Shown here one piece after another: positions 9,333 through 17,763 of a stretch of 64,000 nt of DNA. Each line of letters begins with the position of its first letter. Position 1 is the stretch's first letter. The notes beneath the pieces are model-generated. The model saw only the letters and a list, made by a program, of their open reading frames with translations. It had not been told where the DNA came from and searched no databases. Origin of the DNA: Pseudomonas anguilliseptica. GTDB lineage: Bacteria; Pseudomonadota; Gammaproteobacteria; Pseudomonadales; Pseudomonadaceae. A program made the position numbers and the translations under genes. The stretch is taken from positions 4,712,001 through 4,776,000 of the forward strand of contig NZ_FNSC01000001.1 in the NCBI RefSeq assembly GCF_900105355.1, written 5' to 3'.

Positions 9333-9405
9333 CCAGGGTGGATGACGCGTCCCCCATCCACCATCACGCCGCCAAAGTGGATGAAAAAAGCCTCATCCAC
9401 CCTAC
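9333..9405. repeat. Palindromic intergenic repeat, copy 4
   Basis: CAGGGTGGATGACGCG at its left end and CTCATCCACCCTACC at its right end enclose CCATCCACC / AAGTGGATG inner arms. It starts 2 bases after the atuF stop and fills the atuF-atuG gap. Confidence 0.78.
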
Positions 9406-9432
9406 CAAAACAACAATAACTGGAGCACGCCT

Positions 9433-10251
9433 ATGTCACTGCAAGGTAAAACCCTGTTTATAACCGGCGCCAGTCGCGGCATCGGCCGTGAAATCGCTCT
9501 GCGCGCCGCGCGCGAAGGCGCCAATATCGTGATTGCAGCGAAAAGCGCCGAGCCTCACGCCAAGCTGCCGGGCACCATCCATTCGGTATCTGCAGAAGTT
9601 GAGGAAGCTGGCGGCAAGGCCCTGGCCCTGCAAGTCGATGTGCGTGACGAACACGCAGTAAAAACCGCCATGGCCAAAGCCGCCGAGCACTTTGGCGGTA
9701 TCGACGCCCTGATCAACAACGCCGGCGCCATCAAACTGGTGGGTGTGGAGAAACTCGACCCCAAGCGCTTCGACCTGATGTTCCAGATCAACACCCGCGC
9801 GGTGATGGTCTGCAGCCAGGCAGCGTTGCCCTACCTCAAGGACAGCCGTGGCCATATTCTCAGCCTGTCGCCACCACTTAACCTCAACGCCAAGTGGTTC
9901 GCCAACTACGGCCCCTACACCACCACCAAGTACGGCATGAGCATGCTGACTTTGGGCATGCACGAGGAATTCAGGAAGTACGGCATCAGCGTCAACTCAC
10001 TGTGGCCAAAGACGGTAATCGCCACCGCCGCCATCGAATTCGAGGCCGGCGGCCCTGCGGTGATGAAAGCTGCACGCCTGCCGGCGATCATGGCCGATGC
10101 GGCCCATGCCATCCTGTCCAGCAGCGAACGCAGCATCAGCGGCCGCCTGCTGATCGACGAAGAAATTCTCCGCGAACAGGGCCAGAGCGACTTCGAGCAG
10201 TACCGTTATGACCCGAGCGGAAAACTGATGACCGACCTGTTTGTCGACTGA
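9433..10251 (+). CDS. atuG: Short-chain dehydrogenase AtuG (HSDL2-like)
   Basis: 272 residues. The coenzyme motif TGASRGIG is at residues 11-18, NNAGA near 96, and the catalytic YTTTK lies in PYTTTKYGMSML. The overall pattern (SAEVEEAGGKALALQVDVRD, NSLWPKTVIATAAIEF) is that of hydroxysteroid-dehydrogenase-like protein 2. It is the last gene of the contiguous cluster. A role in oxidising a terpenoid alcohol or a hydroxyacyl-CoA is plausible but unproven. Directly after its stop lies the remnant of a broken autotransporter gene. Confidence 0.88.
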   Translation: MSLQGKTLFITGASRGIGREIALRAAREGANIVIAAKSAEPHAKLPGTIHSVSAEVEEAGGKALALQVDVRDEHAVKTAMAKAAEHFGGIDALINNAGAIKLVGVEKLDPKRFDLMFQINTRAVMVCSQAALPYLKDSRGHILSLSPPLNLNAKWFANYGPYTTTKYGMSMLTLGMHEEFRKYGISVNSLWPKTVIATAAIEFEAGGPAVMKAARLPAIMADAAHAILSSSERSISGRLLIDEEILREQGQSDFEQYRYDPSGKLMTDLFVD

Positions 10252-10356
10252 CCCCAGAGCTACCGCGCCAGTCAGGGCCTGACCATTTGTGCTGACGCCG
10301 CCGTCAGCGCCAACACCCGCCAGGGCTTGGCCTTCACCTACGCGCAGACCACCCTA

Positions 10357-11540
10357 GCGAACTGTCTGTAAAATTCATTAATCCAATGCCGAGCCAGTAT
10401 ACTGCGCGCTCTATCGTCATGAATTGAGCTCCCATATGGCCCGGCCAGCAGCCCCATTCTTCTTGAGTCCCAGTGATGCCGACATGCTGCAAGGCTGGTT
10501 ACGCATGGGATCGCTGCCTCAGAGCATCGGCCAGCGGGCCAGAATTCTGTTGCTGCTGGCCAACGGTCTCACGCCCAAGGAGATCAGCGAGCAGCTGCAA
10601 GTCTCTGCGCCAGTGGTCTTCAAATGGCGTAAACGCTACCAGGAGACCGGTCTGGAGGGGCTGAGTGACCTGCGGCGCAGTGGAGCGCCTCGCAAGCTCA
10701 ACGAAGCGAAGATCAAGGAAATCCTGACGCTGACGACCCAGCGAGTACCGCGCGAAGCTACCCACTGGAGCCTACGGTTGATGGCCAAGTACGCTGGGGT
10801 CAGCATCTGGCAGGTCGCACAGGTGTGGGCTGCTGCCGACCTCAAGCCGCACCGGTTGAAAACCTTCAAGATCAGTAACGACCCGCACTTTGCAGACAAA
10901 GTGGTCGATGTCGTCGGGCTCTATTTGAATCCGCCCGACAACGCCCTGGTGCTATCTGTTGACGAAAAAACACAGATCCAGGCGCTGGACCGCACACAGC
11001 CCATGCTGCCGCTCAAGCCCGGGCAGATTGAGCGGCGGACGCATGACTATAAGCGCCACGGTACGGCCAGTCTGTACGCAGACTTTGACATCCTGACGGG
11101 TAAGGTCATCGGCCGTATCACCCAGCGGCACAGGGCCAAGGAGTTTTTGGAGTTCCTTCGACAGATCGACCGCAGCACCCCCGCCGAGCTGGACCTGCAT
11201 GTAATTCTGGACAACAGCTCGACTCACAAGACCGCTGCCGTCAGGGAATGGCTGGAGAAGCATCCCCGTTTCAAGCTGCACTTCACACCGACCAGCGCCT
11301 CGTGGCTGAACGCCGTGGAGGGCTGGTTTGCGCAACTGGAAAGACGGGCGCTTTATCGTGATGCCTTCAGCAGCGTGGCTGACCTGAGAGCGGCGATACG
11401 TCGCTTCATTGAGGCTCATAACGAACATTCGGCTAAGCCGTTCCGCTGGAGCAAAACGGCTGAGTCGATTATCAGCTCCGTGCATCGAGCAAAGCTGGCT
11501 GTAATTCGGAATGAGTTATTGGATTAACCAGACAGGCCAC
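10357..11540 (+). mobile_element. IS630-family insertion sequence
   Basis: The 1184-bp element is flanked by TA dinucleotides (10355-10356 and 11541-11542), as expected for IS630. Its ends carry matching inverted CTGTCTG (10362-10368) / CAGACAG (11529-11535) within 12-bp termini that agree at 9 positions. It contains one intact transposase gene. Confidence 0.85.
10436..11527 (+). CDS. IS630-family transposase
   Basis: 363 residues from ATG 10436; the frame opens with a TTG four codons earlier. The N-terminus is a helix-turn-helix with GLTPKEISEQLQVS and VFKWRKRYQETGLEGL. The DDE triad is visible as SVDEKTQIQAL (D), LDNSSTHK (D) and SWLNAVEGWFAQLE (E). It is full length and looks functional. 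Confidence 0.93.
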   Translation: MARPAAPFFLSPSDADMLQGWLRMGSLPQSIGQRARILLLLANGLTPKEISEQLQVSAPVVFKWRKRYQETGLEGLSDLRRSGAPRKLNEAKIKEILTLTTQRVPREATHWSLRLMAKYAGVSIWQVAQVWAAADLKPHRLKTFKISNDPHFADKVVDVVGLYLNPPDNALVLSVDEKTQIQALDRTQPMLPLKPGQIERRTHDYKRHGTASLYADFDILTGKVIGRITQRHRAKEFLEFLRQIDRSTPAELDLHVILDNSSTHKTAAVREWLEKHPRFKLHFTPTSASWLNAVEGWFAQLERRALYRDAFSSVADLRAAIRRFIEAHNEHSAKPFRWSKTAESIISSVHRAKLAVIRNELLD

Positions 11541-11590
11541 TAGACAATGACTCGCGCAGGGCACGCTGGGCGTTCTAAGCAGTTACGCAA

Positions 11591-11620
11591 AAGGCCACGA
11601 CTGATGTCATGGCCTTTTGC
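11591..11620 (+). terminator. Terminator of the broken autotransporter copy
   Basis: AAAAGGCCACGAC...GTCATGGCCTTTT forms a hairpin with flanking A and T runs. It differs by one stem base from the terminator at 13617-13648, showing that the duplication included the terminator. Confidence 0.75.
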
Positions 11621-11627
11621 TTTATGC

Positions 11628-11890
11628 CTCGGCCCAGCGCCACAGCAGGCTGTGATAGCGCCCGAGCCGCGGCAACGCCACTGTTCGTTGTCCGCGATTG
11701 AGCGACTGCACGCGGTTGTCCAGTAGGCACAGCAAGCTGTGCTCGCCGGCGGGCGTCCACAACAGGCGAACTCAAACATAGGTATTTCGCCCGACTACAA
11801 GGGCCGCATCCTCGACCTCCAGAGGCAACTCGCTTCGCCAGCGCTCAGATTTGCTCGTTTCGCCAACTCCAACAATAATAGCATTATGCC
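11628..11890 (-). pseudogene. Unrecognised gene remnant with an in-frame stop
   Basis: Read on the minus strand, one frame gives coding-like sequence: ...SERWRSELPLEVEDAALVVG RNTYV, a TGA stop (11777-11779), then VRLLWTPAGEHSLLC and on to LGRYHSLLWRWAEA and a natural stop at 11628. The frame continues with good codon usage across the TGA, so a point mutation is likely. I do not recognise the family, and no start codon with a ribosome site is evident. Confidence 0.4.
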
Positions 11891-11951
11891 ACCCAAAACC
11901 TGCTCGCCACGCAGCAACCACTAGCAGTGCAATGCCATCAACGGAGTCGTC

Positions 11952-13598
11952 ATGCGCCGCCCTGCCTCCCCGTTCCTCTATTTAAAGAAATGCGCCCTGG
12001 CCACCGCCATGACTTCGCTGCTACTACAGCCAGCGCTCAGTCAGGCAGCTGCCTTCAGCATCAGCAACGCCAATGCCAGTACCGGAGTGATTAACCTCAG
12101 CACGTCCAACCTCGGCAACATGGTGCTCGGCAACCCCAGCGCCCTAACCAGTGGTGCCAACGCATACAATTATGCGGTCGTCTACTTCGTGCCAAATGCA
12201 AGCAATGCTGCCTTTGCCTTTGGCCAGAACGCTACTCCGGTCGACACCGTGATGATTATCTACAGCGGCTTCTTCAATCCGAACACTCCGGGCCAGGGAG
12301 CCCTGGCGGGTAACGACGACTCTGGCACCGCCGACGTTTGCGGCATCTCGGGACTTTGTCCACTAGTGACTCTTAGCGTCTCCGGTGGTCAGGTCTATAG
12401 CGTGGTTATCTCCACCTTCAGCCCAGCCACCAGCCTCGGCCTCCCGCTGAGTTTCTTCACCAACGGCGATGGCGTGTTCTATTCCGCCCCACCGGCGGCA
12501 ACTGGCGGCGTGTTCGACTCTGCCACCCAGCTGCACAACAGCCCCGCCCTGGGGGCCGCCCGCGTAATTGACGCCAGCCCCGAACTGCTGGCCCTTTTCA
12601 ACACCTTGAGCACCGCTCAACAGCGCTCCAACGCTGCGACCCAGACCCTACCTTTACTGCTCGGTGCTACGACCAATGCCATCAGCAACAGCCTGTCCGC
12701 TATCAACGACGTGATTCAGGCTCGCCAAAACAGCATCAGCGGTCTGTCCTCCGGCGACCCACTGCTCGGCAGCGAACACTTCTGGATGAAGGGCTTCGGC
12801 TCGTGGGCCGACCAGAATGCACGCAACGGCATCGCCGGTTTCGATGCCGACAGCAAGGGCCTGGCGCTCGGAGTCGATGCTGCCGTATCCGAGGCCCTCA
12901 CACTCGGCCTGGCCTTTGCCTATGCCGAAACCAATATCAACAGCGATTCACACGCCGCGCCACAGGATGCGCAGATCGACACCTTCCAGTTGATCGGCTA
13001 TGGCAGCTATGCCCTGAGCCCTGAGACCGAGTTGAACTTCCAGCTGGACGTCGGCCAGAATCGCACCGAAGGTACTCGCCACATGCCCTTCGCCGGCACC
13101 GCCGCCGAGTCCGACTACGACGGCTACAGCGCCCACGCCGGCATCGGCATCGGTCACCGCCTGCGCCTTTCCGAGCAATTGACCTTCGTACCTTCGGTTC
13201 GTGCCGACTACACCTGGATTGGCGACGACTCCTACCAGGAAAAAGGAGCCGGCCTACTCAACCTCGACGTCGACAGTCGCAACACCGAAGAGCTGGTCTT
13301 GGGCATAGACGGCAAGCTCGATTACGCCCTGACCGAGACAACCCTGATCAGCGCCAATCTGGGGGCAGGCTACGACGTCATCAACGAGGGCAGCAGCATG
13401 ACCTCCGCCTACGCCGGCGCACCGGGCGCAACCTTCAATGCCATGGGGCTGGACATGGAGCCCTGGCTGGCGCGCGCCGGCCTGGGTCTGACCCACACCC
13501 TGGATGGTGGAACCGAAGTCAGCCTGCGCTATGACGCCGAAGCGCGCAGCGACTTCACCAACCAGAGTGCGTCCATCAAGGCACGCTGGGCGTTCTAA
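11952..13598 (+). CDS. Autotransporter (type Va) with C-terminal beta-barrel
   Basis: 548 residues. A signal peptide occupies residues ~1-33 (positive MRRP and KKC, hydrophobic ALATAMTSLLLQPALS, then QAA). The passenger (~34-270) is small and rich in Ser, Ala and Asn, with no protease or lipase motif that I can see. From ~275 to the end is an autotransporter barrel (HFWMKGFGSWADQ, GLALGVDAAVSEALTLGLAF), closing with ARWAF, the aromatic C-terminal residue needed by the BAM complex. GGAG precedes the ATG. It probably exposes or releases the passenger at the cell surface; function unknown. A decayed duplicate lies upstream at 10257-11577. Confidence 0.85.
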   Translation: MRRPASPFLYLKKCALATAMTSLLLQPALSQAAAFSISNANASTGVINLSTSNLGNMVLGNPSALTSGANAYNYAVVYFVPNASNAAFAFGQNATPVDTVMIIYSGFFNPNTPGQGALAGNDDSGTADVCGISGLCPLVTLSVSGGQVYSVVISTFSPATSLGLPLSFFTNGDGVFYSAPPAATGGVFDSATQLHNSPALGAARVIDASPELLALFNTLSTAQQRSNAATQTLPLLLGATTNAISNSLSAINDVIQARQNSISGLSSGDPLLGSEHFWMKGFGSWADQNARNGIAGFDADSKGLALGVDAAVSEALTLGLAFAYAETNINSDSHAAPQDAQIDTFQLIGYGSYALSPETELNFQLDVGQNRTEGTRHMPFAGTAAESDYDGYSAHAGIGIGHRLRLSEQLTFVPSVRADYTWIGDDSYQEKGAGLLNLDVDSRNTEELVLGIDGKLDYALTETTLISANLGAGYDVINEGSSMTSAYAGAPGATFNAMGLDMEPWLARAGLGLTHTLDGGTEVSLRYDAEARSDFTNQSASIKARWAF

Positions 13599-13616
13599 GC
13601 GACACAGCGTAATCAC

Positions 13617-13648
13617 AAAAGGCCACGACTGATGTCGTGGCCTTTGCG
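13617..13648 (+). terminator. Rho-independent terminator after the autotransporter
   Basis: GGCCACGAC (13621-13629), a TGAT loop, GTCGTGGCC (13634-13642), preceded by an A run and followed by TTTGCGTTT. Confidence 0.8.
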
Positions 13649-13695
13649 TTTATAAGGCATGCATACTCCATAGCCCTACCGCACAGATAACGGCC

Positions 13696-14616
13696 ATGAC
13701 ACAACACGCCAGCCGAGATGCTAAAAAGCCGAGGCGCCTCGGCTTAGCGGGTTTGGCATCCACCGCCCACTTGGACAGAGCCTCCCGATATAGGCAACCG
13801 AGCTATCTGCTGCCCTTGCTCGCGACGTTGCTGCTTACGGCCTGCACCTCCGTGCCCAGCCCGGAGGCACGTCGCCAGCTAGCAGCCACATTGGCGCACG
13901 AGCATCACTGGCAGGCATTACAGCTGGAGGCTGGAGTCTTTCAATTGCAGGCCTATGCAGCCCAGCGCAAGAGCGAGGAGCTGACGCTTTATCTGGAGGG
14001 CGACGGCTTTGCCTGGCTCAACAGCCAGCAACCCTCCTTCGACCCGACGCCGCTAGACCCGCTGGCGCTACACCTGGCCCTGGCACAGCCCAATGGCAAC
14101 GCCGCCTATCTGGGCCGGCCCTGCCAGTATCTGGGCACCAACGAGCAACCCTGTCAGCAGCGCTACTGGACCGGCGCACGCTTCGCCGACGAGGTGGTGC
14201 ACAGCCTCGACCAAGCCGCCAACCAATTAAAGGCACGGGCCGGCGCACAGCGCCTGGTGCTGGTCGGTTATTCCGGCGGTGGTGCCCTGGCGTTGCTGCT
14301 GGCGGCGCGCCGGAAGGATGTCGTGCGAGTGGTCACGGTGGCCGGTAATCTCGATCATGCTGCCTGGACTACTCATCACCGGCTGACGCCCCTACTGGAC
14401 TCGCTCAACCCGGCGCAGATGCGCACGCGCTTGGCCACAGTGGCGCAGGTTCATCTGCTCGGCGAGCAGGATTGGGTGGTACCACCTGAGCTGGCCGAAG
14501 CCTTCATCGCCGCCTATCCGCCGACCCACAGGGCCCAGACCAGAGTGCTGCCAGGCTATGACCATCGCTGCTGCTGGGTAGAGCATTGGCCACGCCTCTG
14601 GCAGCAGCTCCCCTGA
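13696..14616 (+). CDS. Alpha/beta-hydrolase-like putative lipoprotein
   Basis: 306 residues. A hydrophobic stretch PLLATLLLTAC ending in a lipobox-like LTAC (Cys near residue 50) suggests lipid attachment. However, the signal sits unusually far in, so the true start may be downstream of the ATG used here. GYSGGGAL (around residue 191) is a GxSxG nucleophile elbow. A late Asp (GEQDWVVP) and His (GYDHRCCW) could complete the triad. The substrate is unknown. It is not obviously co-transcribed with its neighbours; a terminator precedes it. Confidence 0.7.
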   Translation: MTQHASRDAKKPRRLGLAGLASTAHLDRASRYRQPSYLLPLLATLLLTACTSVPSPEARRQLAATLAHEHHWQALQLEAGVFQLQAYAAQRKSEELTLYLEGDGFAWLNSQQPSFDPTPLDPLALHLALAQPNGNAAYLGRPCQYLGTNEQPCQQRYWTGARFADEVVHSLDQAANQLKARAGAQRLVLVGYSGGGALALLLAARRKDVVRVVTVAGNLDHAAWTTHHRLTPLLDSLNPAQMRTRLATVAQVHLLGEQDWVVPPELAEAFIAAYPPTHRAQTRVLPGYDHRCCWVEHWPRLWQQLP

Positions 14617-14661
14617 GCAGTTCCGACACAGCAGCCCGGAGGGAAGCAGCACAGTCCAGGC

Positions 14662-15225
14662 CTAAGGCAACAACTGCTGGCGAAAAAATGCCTCCAGGCG
14701 GCCGACCTGGATCATGTGCAGGCTCTGAATCAGCACGTTGTTGCTGCTCAGGGTTTGCGCTGCAAACGCGGGTCACGCAGCATGGGCGAGCGATAACCGT
14801 CCTGCTAGGCCCCCAGGCACAAGGGCAACAGCTGCTCGACCGTTGCCACCGCTGCAGAGGTGTTGGTACGCCACCAGCAGCAGCGGCTGCACCACCACAA
14901 AGGGCTGCGCCGGGTAGACCAGTGCGGCTTCGCGCTCGAGGGTTTTGGCCAGGATCAGCGCCATGTTCAGCTTGCCCTGTTGCAGTATCTGCAACAGCCG
15001 CGGTAACGGATAACGCTGGTAACTCACCTCGCTGAATTGCATGCATTCGGCAATCTTGCCGAAGTAGGCAATCGCCGTCCCTTCGCTGTCGGCCTACTCT
15101 GGCAGCGGCGTGTGCAGCGGCAAGTCGAAATAGACGACGCGCTGGCTGTCGGCAACCGCCAGCGGGGTCAGCACGCTCAGTGCAAAGAGGACTAATACAG
15201 CTGGAGCACGGCAGGTCGTTCTCAT
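14662..15225 (-). pseudogene. Decayed periplasmic solute-binding protein gene (family 3-like)
   Basis: From the ATG at 15225 the frame encodes a signal peptide (MRTTCRAPAVLVLFALSV then LTPLAVA) and VVYFDLPLHTPLPE. It then hits TAG, after which the same frame continues ADSEGTAIAYFGKIAECM to SYQRYPLPRLLQILQQGKLN and LVYPAQPFVVVQPLLLVA. Further on, at least two frameshifts are needed to join DGYRSPMLRDPRLQRK and NNVLIQSLHMIQVGRLEAFF to a final stop at 14662. The layout resembles small family-3 substrate-binding proteins; the ligand is unknown. The gene is inactive. Confidence 0.65.
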
Positions 15226-15329
15226 GCACAAACCCTGCGCTAAAACCTGTTTGGGCGAATGCTCCGGATAGTCTAGCCGCCAGCCGAAATCGATGGTTCG
15301 CGCGTGGAAAATCCGCCCAAACAGGCGCT

Positions 15330-15704
15330 TCAGTTCAACCGCCAAGGCGGATTCAGACGATTTTCACCGGCGTGATACAGGCACAGCGGATTACCGTCGG
15401 GGTCCTGCAGATAGGCTTCGCGCCACAGCCAGGGCTGATCGGTCGGCAGCATGCTGAACTCGATACCCTGGGCCTGCAGGCGCGCGACAGTCTGATCCAG
15501 TTCAGCGCATTCGAAGTAGATCAGCGTCTGGCTGGCCGGCACCTGTTCGGCCCTGCTCAACGAAAAGCTCGCCTGGCCATCCGGGCAGCAGAAGCGTGCA
15601 TAGTCAGGCAGGCTCTCGACAATCAGTTGCAGCCCCAGTTGCTGGTAAAAGCGGATCGCGCGCGGCACATCGGTGACCGCCACAGTGATCTGGTTCAGGT
15701 TCAT
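15330..15704 (-). CDS. VOC (glyoxalase/dioxygenase fold) family protein
   Basis: 124 residues with AGGAGGGTGGA before the ATG. One VOC domain: it begins QITVAVTDVPRAIRFYQQLG and ends EAYLQDPDGNPLCLYHAGEN. The last-strand acidic residue seen in most metal-binding members (DPDGNxxE) is replaced by L-C-L-Y here, so metal binding is doubtful. Single-domain VOC proteins range from fosfomycin or bleomycin resistance to unknown functions, and nothing here decides the role. Confidence 0.8.
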   Translation of the reverse strand: MNLNQITVAVTDVPRAIRFYQQLGLQLIVESLPDYARFCCPDGQASFSLSRAEQVPASQTLIYFECAELDQTVARLQAQGIEFSMLPTDQPWLWREAYLQDPDGNPLCLYHAGENRLNPPWRLN

Positions 15705-15900
15705 TCCACCCTCCTGATTCAGCGCCTAATCGCGCTGGCGTATCGAACTAATGCCACAGCGCCGAGCGCGCTGGCAATACGTGGGCTGTCCGCTATTTGC
15801 CGACCTGCCCTACCCGGCTTGCGCCAGAGCCATGGCAGGGGTACATGCCGGCGACTAGAGTTGGCCTTCGCCCCGTATAACAACCCTAAACGCGAGCGCC

Positions 15901-17727
15901 ATGAGCCAGACCGATCTGATTTCCCCCCTGCGTTTCCTTGCCCGCCTGCCCCAGCACCTGCCGCGCGTACCGCGCATGTTGCGCGGCCTGTATTACGCCG
16001 GTATTCGCAATCGCGAGAAGAACCTGTCGCTGGCCTGGGCGCTAGAACGTGCGGCGCAGCAGCACCCGGAGCGCCCGGCGCTGCTGGATGAATCGCGCAG
16101 CCTTAGCTATGCCCAGTTCAACGCCTGGGCCAACCGCATGGCCTGGGCCTTCAAGGCCGAAGGCGTGCGCCATGGCAGCGTGGTGGCGGTGATGCTGGAA
16201 AACCGCCTGGAGCTGCTGGCGACTCTCGCCGCGCTAAGCAAGCTCGGCGCAGTTGGCGCGCTGGTCAACACCACCCAGCGCGGCAAGGTGCTGGCGCACA
16301 GTCTGAATCTGGTCAAACCGGGTTTTATGTTGATCGGCGAAGAGCTGCTCGCCGCCTTCAATGAGGTCGCCGAGCAACTCGATAACCCAAAGACGCCGCG
16401 TTACTGGGTGGCCGATCAGGATTGCCTGCAGGACGCCGGCCAGGCCCCCAACGGCTGGACCAATTTGATGCAGCTGGCACGCAGTCAGGCCAGTGATAAC
16501 CCGCCTGATAGCGCCAAGGTGCAGATGAAGGATCCTTGTTTCCTGATCTACACCTCTGGCACCACCGGCCTGCCCAAAGCCTCGATCATGAGCCACGGCA
16601 AGTGGATCAAGGCCTACGGTGGTTTCGGCCATTCCGGCCTGACCCTGAACAATCAGGACGTGCTCTACCTGACTCTACCCTGCTACCACAACAACGCCGT
16701 GACCGTGTGCTGGAGCGCCGCGCTGGCTGGCGGTGCGGCCATCGCCCTACGCCGCAAGTTCTCCGCCAGCGCCTTCTGGCCGGATGTGCAGCGCTATCAG
16801 GCGACCTGCTTCGGCTATATCGGCGAGCTGTGCCGCTATCTGCTTAACCAGCCAGAGACTCCGGCAGAGAAGAACAACAGCCTGCGCTGCATGATTGGCA
16901 ACGGCCTGCGGCCCTCGATCTGGGCCGAGTTCAAGGCGCGCTTCGGAGTCGAGCAGATCACTGAGTTCTATGCCTCCAGCGAAGGCAATATCGGCTTTAC
17001 CAATGCGTTCAACTTCGACAATACCGTGGGCTTCTCCCCCGCCACCTACGCCATCGTGCGCTACGACCTGGAGAACGACTGCGCAATCCGCACCGCCAAA
17101 GGTTTTCTGCAGAAAGCCGACAAGGGCGAGCCGGGTTTGCTGATCAGCGAGATCAGCGCCAAGTGGCCGTTCGACGGCTACACCGACCCGGCCAAGAGCG
17201 AGGCAGCGATCCTGCGCAACGTGTTCAAGAAGGGTGATGCCTGGTTCAACACCGGCGACCTGATGCGCGACATCGGCTGCAAGCACGCGCAATTCGTCGA
17301 CCGCCTGGGTGACACCTTCCGCTGGAAAGGTGAAAACGTCTCCACCACCGAAGTGGAAAACGTTCTGGGCGCCTTCCCCGGTGTCGAGGATGCGGTGGTG
17401 TATGGCGTGGAAATCCCCGGCACCAACGGCCGCTGTGGCATGGCTGCGCTGCGCCTGAGTGAAGGCCAGCAGCTGGACAGCGCTGCCATTGCCGCGCACC
17501 TGGATACCGAATTGCCGGTATACGCCTCACCGCTGTTTATCCGCCTGCTGGGCGAGGTGGAAACCACCGGCACCTTCAAATACAAGAAGGCCGACCTCAA
17601 GCAGGCCGCCTACGATCCGACGCGGGTGCAAGAACCGCTATGGGTGCGTCTGCCGGGCGAGCAGCGCTTTACCCCGCTGGACCCCAACCTGTTCGCCGCC
17701 ATTGGCGAGCAAGCCTATCGCTTCTGA
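15901..17727 (+). CDS. Very-long-chain/FATP-type acyl-CoA synthetase (possible AtuH)
   Basis: 608 residues. The AMP-binding motif IYTSGTTGLPKAS is around residues 214-226. FYASSEGNIGF (A5 region), WFNTGDLMRDIG (A7), DRLGDTFRWKGENVSTTEVE (A8) and a C-terminal FKYKKADLKQ lysine follow. The pattern is that of fatty-acid-transport-protein/very-long-chain synthetases. In P. aeruginosa a synthetase of this type (atuH) directly follows atuG. Here 5.6 kb of insertion and decay lie between, so this may be the displaced atuH that activates citronellate or long acyl acids. That identity is inferred, not shown. Confidence 0.85.
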   Translation: MSQTDLISPLRFLARLPQHLPRVPRMLRGLYYAGIRNREKNLSLAWALERAAQQHPERPALLDESRSLSYAQFNAWANRMAWAFKAEGVRHGSVVAVMLENRLELLATLAALSKLGAVGALVNTTQRGKVLAHSLNLVKPGFMLIGEELLAAFNEVAEQLDNPKTPRYWVADQDCLQDAGQAPNGWTNLMQLARSQASDNPPDSAKVQMKDPCFLIYTSGTTGLPKASIMSHGKWIKAYGGFGHSGLTLNNQDVLYLTLPCYHNNAVTVCWSAALAGGAAIALRRKFSASAFWPDVQRYQATCFGYIGELCRYLLNQPETPAEKNNSLRCMIGNGLRPSIWAEFKARFGVEQITEFYASSEGNIGFTNAFNFDNTVGFSPATYAIVRYDLENDCAIRTAKGFLQKADKGEPGLLISEISAKWPFDGYTDPAKSEAAILRNVFKKGDAWFNTGDLMRDIGCKHAQFVDRLGDTFRWKGENVSTTEVENVLGAFPGVEDAVVYGVEIPGTNGRCGMAALRLSEGQQLDSAAIAAHLDTELPVYASPLFIRLLGEVETTGTFKYKKADLKQAAYDPTRVQEPLWVRLPGEQRFTPLDPNLFAAIGEQAYRF

Positions 17728-17735
17728 TTGCCGCC

Positions 17736-17763
17736 AGCAGGCAGGCTTTCAGCCCTGCCTGCT
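17736..17763. terminator. Convergent hairpin between the synthetase and lipoprotein genes
   Basis: AGCAGGCAGG (17736-17745) and CCTGCCTGCT (17754-17763) pair perfectly around a 8-base loop. There is no strong T run, but the place between convergent genes suits a shared terminator. Confidence 0.5.

Larger units (their letters stand above)
10257..11577 (+). pseudogene. Remnant of a second autotransporter gene, split by IS630
   Basis: From 10259 the frame reads SYRASQGLTICADAAVSANT then RQGLAFTYAQTTL, clearly parallel to the barrel segment DSKGLALGVDAAVSEALTLG then LAFAYAETNI of the intact gene downstream. After the IS630 (from 11543) the frame NDSRRARWAF-stop matches the autotransporter C-terminus KARWAF, and a near-identical terminator follows. 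About 200 barrel residues between the two pieces are missing, so there was a deletion as well as the insertion. It is dead; its value is as evidence of an earlier tandem duplication. Confidence 0.8.

Noticed and set aside
14504..15229. 241-codon minus-strand protein
   Set aside because: It is out of frame with the recognisable solute-binding protein remnant and has no family features.
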